Origin: Prochilodus magdalenae
Taxonomy: Eukaryota > Chordata > Actinopteri > Characiformes > Prochilodontidae
NCBI GenBank assembly: GCA_024036415.1
Contig: JAMWET010000548.1
Span: 1 to 64,000 of the forward strand
Length of the DNA: 64,000 nt
Direction: 5' to 3'
The notes under the pieces are model-generated. The model made no database searches. It was not told the origin of the DNA and saw only the letters and a program-made list of their open reading frames with translations. Below, piece by piece: positions 1 through 10,445 of this stretch. How positions within the stretch are numbered: position 1 is the stretch's first letter; every line of letters starts with the position of its first letter. The position numbers and the translations under genes were made by a program.

Positions 1-330
1 CTGTATGACCGTACGCTTCCATACACCTGCAGATTCAGCTACTTCCTTCACACTGTGGCCTTTGGCCACGTCCAAATGCAGTCACTTCTTTCAGCCAATC
101 GTTAACATCTGCTCTGGAGCCATTTACTACACATGGAAAGAAACATTCACGACACTGTACCACCTCTTCTCAATCTATGGATCCCATCACTCCCACCCCA
201 CAGATATTTATAGTATGACCATCCTCATGCAGCGCCATCTACAGGAGCCTGAATTTACCAGCACCTCAAACATGCAAGGTGATGAATTTTTTGTCCATTT
301 AAAAAAAAAACTATTTAGATCTGTACCCTG
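1..330 (-). mobile_element. Tc1/mariner-like transposon fragment (family G)
   Basis: Antisense remnant of a Tc1-like element. The same sequence recurs at 58920-59335 in the same orientation and at 55308-55505 inverted. In the 59-kb copy the minus strand reads as a helix-turn-helix N-terminus (VRKVAESAGV then IIRVYQQWLK), as in Tc1 transposases. The frame here is broken. The family assignment comes from those matching copies. Confidence 0.55.
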
Positions 331-1063
331 GCAAATCTCTGGCTCCACCTCCAGGCCCTACCAACAACATGTACTGCACAAAGTCCGCTTCAGTTCACCT
401 AAATTCCCCATCTGCAAACCATATTAGTCTGAGCCCTTCAACAGCAATCACGCACAGAGAAAACGGCAAATTTAAGTAGCTGGGCAGATCGTCTTTGGTT
501 TGCCATGTGAGTAATGTGGCATAAACCTCTTTTCCAGAGAGAAAAGCAAACTGTGGAAATGAATTCAGGAAAAAAGAAAGCCTCCAGTTCTTTTTTGGTC
601 ACATATGAAGTGTGTAAATGTCTGAGAGCGAGAGAGAAAGAGAGGGAGGAGAATAACTCAAGATGTTTCGGAAGTTGTCAATATATGTGTGGCTGGGAAG
701 AGCACCAACAGCCTTCTCTCATTAGCGCCGCGCACACACACCCCTCAGTCCACCCCGAGCCCCTAAAGTTAACCCTTAGAAGCTTCGGTTGTGATTGTCA
801 TAACAAATGCCTTTATGTTTAGCGTCAACTCTTTACCTGAGCCCATCTATATCAGGATATACGAAAGAAAACATGTGACCCCTTTGGAATGACCTGGATT
901 TCAACACTGATTAAATTAAAATATGTTCTAAACTTTCTCTAAATCACAATTATAGACAAATACATTCTAATTGATCTAATAACAAGCTTCATAGGCATCC
1001 ACAGTGAAGGCCAGAAGTGAACCATGAGCATAAGTTTGAATATGGACAGTAGGGACATGTGGT
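331..1063. other. smoc2 intron 2 sequence, no feature seen
   Basis: Unremarkable intronic sequence on the 3' side of smoc2 exon 2 (gene on the minus strand). A short GA-rich patch lies near 625-650. No exon-like frame, SINE or transposon end was recognised. Confidence 0.4.
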
Positions 1064-1246
1064 TGGTGTAGCTCAGCGGATAACACTACTACCCTCCAGG
1101 GAACCTGGTCTAGGTGACTATGCTGTGCTACACCAATAAGAGTCCTTGGGCAAGACTCCTAACACCACACTGACCTACCTGTAATATGACTACCCTTGTA
1201 AGTCGCTCTGGATAAGAGCGTCAGCTAAATGCCATAAATGTAAATG
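1064..1246 (+). mobile_element. tRNA-derived SINE, copy 1 (B box lost)
   Basis: The head carries an A-box-like GGTGTAGCTCAGCGG. The tail is the fish SINE/L2-type end TCGCTCTGGATAAGAGCG followed by TAAATG repeats. Compared with copies at 11112-11322 and 54905-55119, the segment holding the B box (GGTTCGAATCC) is deleted, so this copy should be transcriptionally dead. Confidence 0.8.
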
Positions 1247-1494
1247 ACATGTCCCTACAAATATTTTAACTGCAACACACACACGACCAGTGCCTGCCAG
1301 AGCCATGCTTCCATCGTTTCTTGGCATGCACTCTTGCCCCACTACCAACTTTCAAAGCTAGCTTCTTAGGTGATGCCTTATGCTTTGGAGAGGCTATATA
1401 TCCAATATGACTAACTTAGTATGCTAGCCTTAATGGGTGGCTTGGTGTGTCCCTGCCAATGTTGCAACCAAACCTACGCCCTTGATGTGAGCCC

Positions 1495-2430
1495 CTGAAC
1501 TTTGTTCAGCTATAGATTCCCTTTAGCAGGATCACCTCCACCAAACGTTTCCTCTAGTTGAGAAGAAATTTTGGACCATTCCTTCCTCGTCAGTATTTCT
1601 GGGATGCCTTGCTTGCACAGCCCTCTTCATCCCAGTAGGGTCAGGGCCATGACTTAGTTGATTAATTGTGTGTTTTGGGTCATTGTCTTTTTGTGTCACC
1701 CCAGTGTCTCTGCAGCCTGACACCTTGGAATTCACTGTTCCCACAGCGTTCAAGCCAAGATGCTTCCTCCACCATGCTTCACAGCTGGCACGAGGTGTTG
1801 GTGTGCAGTGTCTTTTTCCTCCAAACTGTCCAGAGACCATTATACTAGAAGTACTGTGGAACATCTAGGAGAGTGTTAGGCAAACTTGGCATGGGCTGCA
1901 ATATTTTGGACAGCAGCAGCTTCCTTCGTGGTGTCCTTCCATGACACCATTCTTGTTCAGTGTGTTTCTAGCAGTGGACAAATCAACAAAGGTTCCTGAT
2001 CTTTAGGAATGCTTTTGTAGGCTTTTCCAGCATCTCCATGATACGTCTTCTGAGCTCTTCTGAAAGTTGTTCATGGTTTACATTAATCCTTCTTGAGAAG
2101 AACAGACCAGTCAGTCACCAGATGTGGCATGCTGTGTTTCTTTAAGGGGTAAAGCACCTGGGAAACCCACACTACCAACCCTATCTCTTTAACTAAGACA
2201 TATTTAGCTACTGGAGTAGCCATTAACACAGAGGTTCACTACTGTTTCTAGCCTGCACTGTGGACGTTACTCAATGTGTTCAATAAAACACATGAAATGT
2301 GGGACTGATTGTGTGTTATTAGTTTAGTTTGATGCCGTTTTATCATAAGCGTATTTGAAATATTGATCACATGACAGTATAGTTGTAGTCAATGTAGAAT
2401 TCATGTTATTCCAAAGGGTTTACTCACTGT
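1495..2430 (-). mobile_element. Decayed DNA transposon, probably Tc1-like
   Basis: The minus-strand frame at 1532-1864 contains a DNDPKHT motif like the central aspartate region of Tc1-type transposases. The plus strand resembles a common teleost dispersed repeat with phrases such as TTTTGGACCATTCCT and GGGTCATTGTCTTTTTG. The 3' part (ATGTGTTCAATAAAACACAT, then ATTCCAAAGGGTTTACTCAC) looks like its terminus. The coding frame is destroyed. Ends are approximate. Confidence 0.5.
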
Positions 2431-3304
2431 ATCTTATATACTGTATGTTATATAGGATGTTCTTCCACCATCAAGAAACACCAGTCAAAACCAAACTGAA
2501 TGATATATACAGAAGCCTGTATTGCTATCTAACACTAGCGCTGATTTATTTATAAGATAAATCCAGTGCTAAATATTATTTTATGTCATATTTATAACTT
2601 CTTTAAGGCTAAAGTGGGCTTCTTATATGCCATATTATTGTTCCAATCTTCTGTTCCACCTTAAATGGAAAGGGGAAGCTTCTGGAAGCTTCTGCAAATT
2701 TGGCTAATTTGTCTTGGATGCGCTTCAGACATTGAAAACTGAAACTCGTTCCAGTAGCAGCTGACCAGCTCAGGTGGCTTCACAGGTGGTACAGGAGAAA
2801 ACAGAAGTCCGGCAGTCGCTCTGGTGTCTATGGCTATCCTGGCTATTCCTTTATGCCCACTGCCTTAAATAACATGGACTACCTCAGACACAATGGGCAG
2901 CGGAAGGCCAGTGCATTATCTGTGACGCATGCAAAGTTAATGTAGTCTATTTATATGAAATAATAATTTTAGACTCATGAAGGTCGAAGTGACCCTCTAA
3001 ATGAGCTGACCAGAGCTAAGTCTAGACGAGAGCAGACGACCTTTGAGGTAAAAGAGAATTGGATGTTGAGAGTCAGCTCCGGCTGGGACGCTCCAAGCCA
3101 CAGAATGAAGCTCCACCAGCCCGCTGCAAAACTCAATTTCAGCAATGACACACTCATTTTCTCCACTGAGCAAATAGTGTAATACACCCTGAGACTGAAA
3201 TGCACCCTGAGAGCGGCGGGAGCAGTGGTGAGGTGGCACCTCTTCTGTGGGATACACTGGCCAGACTGCTAGAAAGAGAAAGACAGATGGGGAAAGAACA
3301 ACCG

Positions 3305-3307
<3 letters not shown>
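2431..3307. other. smoc2 intron 2 sequence with one copy of a dispersed motif
   Basis: No gene or clear repeat. A 16-base stretch at about 2652-2667 (GTTCCACCTTAAATGG) is identical to the core of the 57-bp tandem repeat in dact2 intron 1 and to a copy near 47062. Confidence 0.35.
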
Positions 3308-3375
<68 letters not shown>

Positions 3376-3889
3376 CAGCAAAAATAGAAATACTGGAAGA
3401 AGGCAGAGGGAAATAGTAGGAGAGTAATGTACAGATTATTAGGTGGATGAGGAGAGAGTGAAAGAAAAAAGAGAGAGAAAGACAGGATGAGAGAAACAGG
3501 GAAGAAAAGAGGGAGATTAAAAGTGAGAGTGAAAAGAAAGAGTGAAAATGTGAAAGAGAGATAGGAAAGAATAAGAGGATGAGAGGAACATGGGAGGGGA
3601 AGTAAGAGAGAAAGAGGAAGAAAAGAGACTTGAGAGTAAAAAATCAGACAAAGGAAAGACAGAGAAAGACAAAAGAAGAGGGAGACTGAGGGACACGTGA
3701 AGAAGAAAGAGGAAGGAAAAAAGCATGAAGAGAGGGAAAGGGAAAGGACAGAAAGAGAGGGAGAGAAAGAAAAATAGAGAGAGAGAGGAAGGACAGAGAG
3801 ACGAGAGGAAAAAAGAAAAAGAAAGGGAGACGGAGAAAAGTAACAAAACACACACAGAGTTGTCACTGACAGTGGAAGGGACAGAGAGC

Positions 3890-3950
<61 letters not shown>

Positions 3951-3960
3951 AAGCACATGT
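3308..3960 (+). repeat. (GA)n microsatellite and flanking purine-rich tract
   Basis: A pure GA run occupies about 3310-3372, followed by about 580 bases of nearly all-purine sequence and a second GA-rich run at about 3884-3950. Predicted frames rich in Ser/Leu (minus) or Arg/Glu (plus) are translations of this repeat, not genes. It lies in smoc2 intron 2, so the smoc2 pre-mRNA carries the pyrimidine strand. Confidence 0.9.
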
Positions 3961-4439
3961 AGAGATGACAGAGGAAACAGCTTTATTTCTTCCCGCCTGA
4001 GCATGAGAGCACGCTGGCCTCAGGATGGATGGGTGGATGAGACGGAGAGACTTTGGAAAAGGATGATGACGACAAGAAGAAAAGAGAGAGGCTCTAAAGT
4101 TAGTCTGTGTGGAAAAACGCACATGGAGCTTCCAGTGAGAGCTGGAGAAGACTGGAAAGAGTGACGGAGCCTGAATCATCTCGGCTGAGCTGAGGAGATA
4201 CCAGCAGGCGGTTGGACTCAGTTTCATGCACGGCTTCCACGGCTCAAAGTTCTTTGTTGACCAAGCTGACAGCAGGCCCTCAGTGCATCAGGACCTTCTT
4301 CGGTCTTCAGCATCTCAGGCTCTCAGGGGTGGCGGGAGAAGATCCTGAGATAGACGCTTTCATTCGTTTATGGGATGCAAGACCTCACATGTACATGTAC
4401 CTAAAGTCCAGTGAAGAGTAAAGAATGGTGGTAGTAAAA
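3961..4439. other. Spacer between purine tracts
   Basis: Mixed-composition intronic sequence between two purine-rich blocks. No exon, SINE or transposon end recognised. Confidence 0.4.
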
Positions 4440-4900
4440 TTCCGAGATAGACAGACCGAGAGAGAGAAAGAAAGAGAAAATGAAAGTGAGAGTAAGGAAG
4501 GAAGGAGTGATGAAGAGGAAATAAAAAAGAAGGAAAGAAGGAGAGGATGAGAAAGACGGGGAGGAAAGATAAAAAGGGATGGAAAGAACTGAGAGAAGGT
4601 AAAGGAAAATGTAAAAGGTACAGGAAAGCATGAGAGGAAGAGAAGGAGAGAGGAAAAAAGAAAAGGAACATAAGAGAAAAAAAGAGGAAGACGGAATGAG
4701 GAAGAAGGGAAGGCAAGCAAGAATAAGACAGAGAGGGAGGAGGACAGCATTAAGTGAAAGAGGGATAGGAAAGAACGAGAGGAGGAGTGGGATATGATGA
4801 TGGAGGTTAGAGAGATGGAGACTGAAAGAGGAAGAGGGAAAGAAAAGAAAGAGAATGAGACAGAGAGGCAGGAGGATAGAATGAACGAGGGAGAAGGAAA
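4440..4900 (+). repeat. Purine-rich imperfect repeat tract
   Basis: About 460 bases of almost uninterrupted A/G on the plus strand, with short GA, GGAA and GAAA patches. The long Ser/Phe/Leu-rich minus frames here are composition artefacts. Confidence 0.85.
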
Positions 4901-5054
4901 GGAGAAGGGCGCTGGGGTCTGATGGGTGTTGGTAAAGTGTTACTGAGGAACGTATAATGCCCGGCTCATACTGTCCTGATGTTTGGGTGGTCTCTTTATT
5001 CACCCCCTGATGCTGAAATAAACATCTCTGTGTCCAAACCCACTGACCATCAGA

Positions 5055-5330
5055 CTAAAACTGGCTCTGAGGTATAAACAGGATACACCCTGGACAGGCC
5101 GCCAGTCCATCACAGGGCAGACACATCCACACACACACTCACTGCTAGGGGGCAACTTAGAATCACCAGCTCACCTGGCTGCATATCTTTGGCCACCATT
5201 AGGGTTGCCACCCGTCCCGTAAAATATGGAATCGTCCTTTATTTAGTTGTGTCCTGTATTAAACCAACACGGGACGCAGTTTGTTGCGTATTTCTGTAAA
5301 TCTCCGATACACACGTCTGTCACACAGCTG
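5055..5330. repeat. Common teleost dispersed repeat fragments
   Basis: One phrase resembling a frequent fish repeat (ACACCCTGGACAGGCCGCCA, then CAGTCCATCACAGGGCA) lies at about 5084-5125. A second (GGGTTGCCACCCGTCCCGTA, then ACGGGACGCAGTTTGTT) lies at about 5204-5285. Recognised from memory of fish genomes only; family names not assigned. Confidence 0.4.
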
Positions 5331-5700
5331 ACTTTCTCAGCGAATGTTTCATAGGAATACCATAAGTGGCTGTTAATGCCCCCCAGATGCAGATTTCCCA
5401 AGCCCCTCATGTCGACCCTGCCCTCCGACCACCTCCCCTACAGGAGCGCTCAGCTCGGAGCAAGGGAGCGTGAGACTGCCCCGCATGCACAATACCACTT
5501 CTATTAGCTTCCACGCTGTGCTCAGAGATGGCTGGACATTATGATTCTCTGCAGCTTCCTTTTTTCTCTTCTGGCATTCTCTTCATTACTCCTGCTTCCT
5601 ACGCCTGGGCAGCGCTCTTACCGCGACAGCCCAACACCTGCCTCAAGTCACACTGTTTTATATTTACCGCATTTTCTGTGTCACTGAAGACAGATAATGA
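5331..5700. other. smoc2 intron 2 sequence, no feature seen
   Basis: No exon-like frame with plausible splice sites and no recognisable repeat. Confidence 0.3.
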
Positions 5701-6298
5701 AAAGAAAGAGGGAAGAAAAAGAGCAAAACAATAAAACAGGATGGATAATAAAAGGAGAGACAAGAAGAGAAGCAAAGGGAGGAGAAAGGAGAAGCAAAAA
5801 ATGTAGGAAGGAAATAATAGAGCCTAAGAAACGAGAACAGTAGAGTAGAGAGGAGAGGAGAAGAGAAGAGTAGAGAAGAAAAGAGTAAAGTAGAGAATAA
5901 AAGAAAAGAAAAGAAAGGAAAAGAAAAGAAAAGAGACAAGAAGAGAAGAGAAGAGAAGAGAAGAGAAGAGAAGAGAAGAGAAGAGAAGAGACAATAAGAA
6001 AAGAGAAGAGAAGAGAAGAGAAGAAAAGAGAAGAGAAGAGAGAAGAAAAGAGAAGAGAGGAGTAGAGAAGAAAAGAGTAGAGAAGAAAAGAGAAGAAAAG
6101 AAAAGAGAAGAGAAGAGAAGAGAAGAGGAGAGGAGAGAAGAGACAATAAGAAAAGAGAAGAGAAGAGAAGAGAAGAAAAGAGAAGAGAAGAGAGAAGAAA
6201 AGAGAAGAGAGGAGTAGAGAAGAAAAGAGAAGAAAAGAAAAGAAAAAAGAAGAGAAGAGAAGAGAAGAGAAGAGGAGAGAAGAGGAGAGGAGAGAAGA
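5701..6298 (+). repeat. (GAGAA)n / (GAAAA)n purine minisatellite
   Basis: Nearly 600 bases of A/G sequence. The core from about 5825 is built of AGAGAAG and AGAAAAG units. An approximately 95-base block around 5990-6060 (starting GACAATAAGAAAAGAGAAG) recurs at about 6143-6220, so the array itself contains a duplication. The 160-residue Leu/Ser/Phe minus frame is an artefact. Confidence 0.9.
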
Positions 6299-6480
6299 AC
6301 CCCTAATAGACTTTCACTTCAGTAAAGCCGAGAGAGTGATTAGGCCTCGATTCCTCTCGAGTACGGACAGTCTGTGTCACCTCCTATTGTCATCCCAGTG
6401 CCCAGGGGATCAATTATCCACAGATGAATTTAAACCCTGACCCCACAGAGGTCATAGAATGACCTCGGCACAACTCTGAC
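6299..6480 (-). other. smoc2 intron 2, donor end
   Basis: Start of intron 2 on the minus strand. The donor dinucleotide GT occupies 6480-6479 directly after exon 2 (read as AAAG then GTCAGAG). The next exon, expected to encode the first thyroglobulin type-1 region, was not found to the left. Confidence 0.6.
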
Positions 6481-6643
6481 CTTTGCATGGCCCTCGGATG
6501 ACCTCCAACTGGGGGTCACGGCACTTGGCGCGCTGGAACTCGCAGCGTGAAGAGAAAGTCCGGCCGTCGGATGCACACAGAGGCTTTCGTGGAGCTTCGG
6601 AACAATCCATGTTACACTCCTTGTCCTGCTCGACCCGTAAGAA
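6481..6643 (-). CDS. smoc2: smoc2 exon 2 (follistatin/Kazal-like module)
   Basis: Second coding exon of SPARC-related modular calcium-binding protein 2, a secreted matricellular protein that modulates growth-factor signalling and matrix. The minus strand is open for 54 codons plus one base. It begins FLRVEQDKECNMDC, continues KPLCASDGRTF and CEFQRAKCRDPQLEV, and ends GPCK. Six cysteines fit the single Kazal-like module at the N-terminus of SMOC proteins. The human SMOC2 counterpart begins FLRVDQDKDKDC, and SMOC1 is less similar. The acceptor is TGTAG immediately before TTC at 6643 and the donor is AAAG/GTCAGA at 6481/6480. The exon joins in phase 0 to exon 1 (24204-24281), whose last codons read KFSALT. 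The donor is not the strongest consensus. The rest of the gene (thyroglobulin domains, EF-hand domain) is outside the window. Confidence 0.92.
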
Positions 6644-6647
6644 CTAC

Positions 6648-6699
<52 letters not shown>

Positions 6700-6702
6700 T
6701 TA
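6644..6702 (-). promoter_or_regulatory. smoc2: Microsatellite polypyrimidine tract and 3' splice site of smoc2 exon 2
   Basis: Plus strand is (GA)n with a few AAA interruptions; on the coding strand it is about 50 bases of (TC)n ending in TGTAG directly before exon 2. No AG occurs inside the tract, so the microsatellite itself appears to serve as the polypyrimidine tract. Frames such as the Arg/Glu-rich plus frame here are artefacts. Confidence 0.75.
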
Positions 6703-7945
6703 ACAAAAAGGCTTCACTCAACTCCACAACAAGGTCATATGTAGCAAATTATGAGAAGCTAAGGGCACAGTAAAACACTGTAGTCCATTTATGGCCTATT
6801 AGGTGAAGGGTATTAAGGCCATAAACGCTGGTCTAATATGTTCCTTGCTGGGCTATATGTTGTGTTTACATCATTTCCATGGTTTGGATTTTCGATGATA
6901 TCTCTCTACAGCATGCCATACGCAAATACATCATACAAACAACGGGAATCCCTGTGGTGACCACTCCTGACTGCCGGGCTAGTCTTTCCCAATAAAGTCT
7001 AAACAGGATCCGACGGCAAACAGCCATTCTGGTCAAACCGATCACTAGAGACGAGTTTCACCCTTTAATCTGGAGAAGAGTGGTGGTGTAAAGTATGTGG
7101 AGAGAAAGATAGCTACCTGGTTAACTTCATGTTTCAGCTTATTGTCGTTTTTATCTGACACGTCGTTTTACTTGATGCAGTAATCTGTTCTCTACGCTGC
7201 ACTGAAGATTCGGAGCTGTGCAGTTCCAATTAGACATTCAGCTATCTAGCAGTAATATTAGCAATCTGAGTTCCACCTTCAAACTCTCCTTTAAAAGCCC
7301 TTTGAAGGTTCCTCCACCATCAAGACACATCAACAGGAGGTGTTTATTTGTAGCCTTTAAACCAGGAAGTCTTGCGCTCACTCATTTTCAGCCCCAGGGA
7401 ACCCAAATCTGTGCTTTCGCTCTAATGAAGTTAACCTTGTTCCTTTGGGGCACGATATACATGTACAAAGAGTCTCTTATGAAAATCTTCTAATAAATAT
7501 CTGCTGTATTTCAACATATTTCCCTTCTCTCCATGTAAACCAGGCGGTCCTGATCTTGGGTAAAGCATTTCCTGACCCATCAGAAGCCTGAAGTCTCTTG
7601 CCTAGTCTCTATGTTCACAATAACGGGACAAGTCGCTTACGTTGACCCAAGTTTGTCTCTTGTGTGTGCGTTCCAGGCCACTCGTGTTGTAACGTATGGG
7701 AGTGTACAAGGTCCAGGAAAGCTAGCTTGTTTAAAAAAAAAAAATTATTCACATACTAATGTGTATAGAAACCTAACTGTTAGCATTCATGGCTAGCTTT
7801 ATTGGCCGGTTAGCATGCTGGCTAACCTAGGGCTAGCCTAGTTAGCTATTGAGTGACTATGTGCAAAGACTCAAAATATAATTCAGCTGAAGCTAAGCAG
7901 CATAACCAAAACTAGCAAGCTAGACCTCCAGTCAGTAGCTGCCTG
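6703..7945. other. smoc2 intron 1 sequence, no gene seen
   Basis: Intron 1 sequence close to exon 2. A short poly(A) run lies at 7733-7743. No conserved frame with splice sites was found, and no repeat was confidently recognised. Confidence 0.4.
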
Positions 7946-8575
7946 TCGACCGCACCTGGGAGAACTCAACCAACAGGAATGAAACTTGGTGGGTAGCAAG
8001 GACATGTAAGCAAGGACAGGCCTTATCACTGTAACCAACAGATACGATTGAGGACACTGATGAGCAGTGATGTCATCCATGAGTCAGCACCATTGGCAGA
8101 CACTGCCAGACGCAGGACTACATGCACACAGACCGTTACGACGACTGCCCTTGACACCACGTCAACGTCACCACAGACTGCAGTAGTGTCATGCCACCAA
8201 AGACTGCATGGAGTGACTCAGAATGGCAGCGGGTCATCTTCAGTGACGAGTCCCGCTTTGGTGTTGGTGGAGATGGCCAACGAATCTGTGTGTGGAGGCA
8301 CCGTGGTCAGCGCCAAGATGAACGGTTTGTTGTCACATGTCACGTGTTCAGAAGGGCTGGTGTCACTCCACCTCCACCCTTAATGCAACATGCTGCAAGA
8401 ACTATGTGAGAATATTCAAGTTGCATGGGATGGATTGTCCAAGAGCACCAATTAGAATCTCTACAACTCCATGCCAACACCTTCATCATTTATTGTTCCT
8501 GGTAACCTATCCTCCTTCCCAATAGCGGTGCAATCCCACACCACCATCTGGGTGCAGCTATTCCTTTGATGCTGT
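7946..8575 (+). mobile_element. Tc1-like transposon remnant (family A), copy 1
   Basis: The plus-strand frame at 8191-8409 reads SDESRFGVGGDGQRICVWRH, matching the region around the second catalytic aspartate of Tc1 transposases (DESRF then VWR). Flanks share GAAACTTGGTGGGT at the 5' side and the CTGGGTGCAGCTATTC-type 3' end with the copy at 11396-12080. Frameshifts and stops make it non-functional. Confidence 0.75.
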
Positions 8576-9330
8576 GTGTAATATGGTCAGCTGTGGCTCT
8601 TCGGTAATAAACTAATAATGCTATTAGGTGGGTACTCTGTATAGACAGGTCTGTGAGTCTGCTGTAGCATTAACAAGCCACATGACTGGGTCCTTTAGTG
8701 GTTGTTTGCTGTCAGGTTTAAATTACCTCCTTTAATTTACCTCCTTAATCCTAGCAGTCTTACTTAAATCAGTCTAGGCTTCAATTCCATAGGTTTAAAG
8801 TCTCAAGCCATCAGTCAATCAGTAGGCATCTCGAGTCTGAATCACTAACTCAAGTCACAGTCTTTGCCGCACGCTTATTAACGCACACAAATGATCCCAG
8901 CAGCCGTGTGTGCGTGTGGACGCGGTGGATGAGTCCTTTCTGCTCCACTGAAAACACCAGATCAAAATTTGACAGCTGCAACAATAAGGTCAGAACGCAG
9001 GTGGTTTATGACTGTTGTTCAGTCAATTCCACGGTATGTCTTCAATAGCACTCAAAACATGCCCTCTCATTCACTTACAAACTTACATTCATTTCCTAAA
9101 CAAATCCACCCACGCAGAGCTCCTAAACACACACTGCGCTGTCAGGGCCGTCTCTGCCTTGTCTTGCCTGTGAAGTGAAGCTAAAGAGGTTGGCAGGGTC
9201 GCGTGTGACGTCTCTCCATGCTTTTGTCTGTCTGTCACTCTCACACCTGTGCACCACCCCGTCCAAACAGACACAAAGGGCTGTTGACTTTATGGCTGAA
9301 TGCTGGGGATCTTCTATGTCAGCAATTCAG
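8576..9330. other. smoc2 intron 1 sequence, no gene seen
   Basis: No convincing exon or repeat. The short frames on both strands at 8969-9274 overlap each other and lack splice support or recognisable domains. Confidence 0.35.
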
Positions 9331-9334
9331 CCTC

Positions 9335-9365
<31 letters not shown>

Positions 9366-9371
9366 CCCTCT
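9331..9371 (+). repeat. (CT)n microsatellite
   Basis: CTCT run with a few CCC interruptions in smoc2 intron 1. It generates the Ser/Leu-rich frames that overlap it. Confidence 0.85.
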
Positions 9372-9486
9372 ATTTATCTATCCATCTCCCCCTCTTTCAC
9401 ATCCACACAGGCCCAATACTCTTTGCTTTCACTGCCATGATGTGCGCTCCCCTATTATTACACATGTAATATGTATGTCCAGTATT

Positions 9487-9945
9487 GCAGTATGTCAATA
9501 TCCGCCACTTTATTAGGTACACCACATGGCATCTACACTCACTGTCCATCTAGGAGCACTTTGTAGGTCTTCAGCTACAGACTGTGGTGCATCTGTTTCT
9601 CTCTACATATTTTAATTCCCTATTCATCCTGTTCTTCAATGGTCAGGACCCCCACAGGACCATCAAAGAGCAGGTATTATCGTGGTGGTGGATCATTCTC
9701 AACACTGCAGTGACACTGGCGTGGTGGTGGTGTGTTAGTGTGTGTTGTGCTGGTGTGAGTGGATCAGACATAGCAGTGCTGCTGGACACCTCAGGGTCGC
9801 TGATGAACTGAGAATCATCCACCCATCAAAACTATCCAGCCTACAGCGTCCTGTGGGCAGTGTACTGTGGGCAGGGTCTTGTGGGCAGTGTACTGTGGGC
9901 AGGGTCTTGTGGGCAGTGTACTGTGGGCAGCATGTTCAGTTCAGG
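9487..9945 (+). repeat. Teleost dispersed element with internal GTGGGCAG minisatellite
   Basis: Begins CCGCCACTTTATTAGGTACA and carries AATGGTCAGGACCCCCACAG, GGTGGTGGATCATTCTCA and GAGTGGATCAGACA, all typical of a long-known, highly repeated fish element. A second partial copy is at 61085-61330. The segment 9845-9930 has been expanded into a tandem array with a period of about 28 bases built from GTGGGCAG-containing half-units. Confidence 0.65.
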
Positions 9946-10149
9946 TGGATGCAAAAGTTTGGTCACCCCTAGCCAGATAACATATTTAGTTCTTATTAGA
10001 AAAATAAGAAAACATAATGAAGTGACAGCTGCAAAGAGTTCTTTTTTATTTTTAACTTATAAAAATAGTCATTTTATTTAATTTATTTAATGTAGTATGT
10101 TATAATATGTATTTAAGAGCAATCTGCCATGCATGTATTTAATATATAT

Positions 10150-10445
10150 CAATACAGTCACTTACGTTTTGGGAGGACTACATGTCACCTTCATAAGCTT
10201 GTCATGACACCTGTTCATAACCCTACATGACATTAATGACGTTAATAAATGACTTTTACAAGTCTTTTTTTTTTTTTATAAAGGTTGCATTATCCCGTTT
10301 AGATCAGTTAGCTGAGGTAGCCTTTATGATATATGATGGCTATCGAAATAAGCACTTTTGTGTGAGTTTATGTCACTTGCCATGACAAGCTTATGTAGGT
10401 GTCATGTAGCCTTACGAACAGCAACCTAAAGTACAGTTCTACCAT
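10150..10445. mobile_element. Foldback MITE-like element
   Basis: The left arm (CATGTCACCTTCATAAGCTT then GTCATGACACC, about 10178-10212) is the imperfect reverse complement of the right arm (CCATGACAAGCTTATGTAGG then TGTCATGTAGCC, about 10380-10414). The outer sequences (ACGTTTTGGGAGG versus CAACCTAAAGT) may extend the arms weakly. No coding capacity. Superfamily not assigned. Confidence 0.6.

Noticed and set aside
2997..6146. Long Ser/Leu/Phe-rich minus-strand frames (up to 335 codons)
   Set aside because: They are translations of GA/GAAAA purine repeats. No start, splice or domain evidence, and opposite-strand frames are equally open.
1..6480. smoc2 exon 3 (first thyroglobulin type-1 region)
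   Set aside because: Searched the minus strand by eye for a CWCV-type motif and for the exon following GPCK; none found, so it must lie outside the window.
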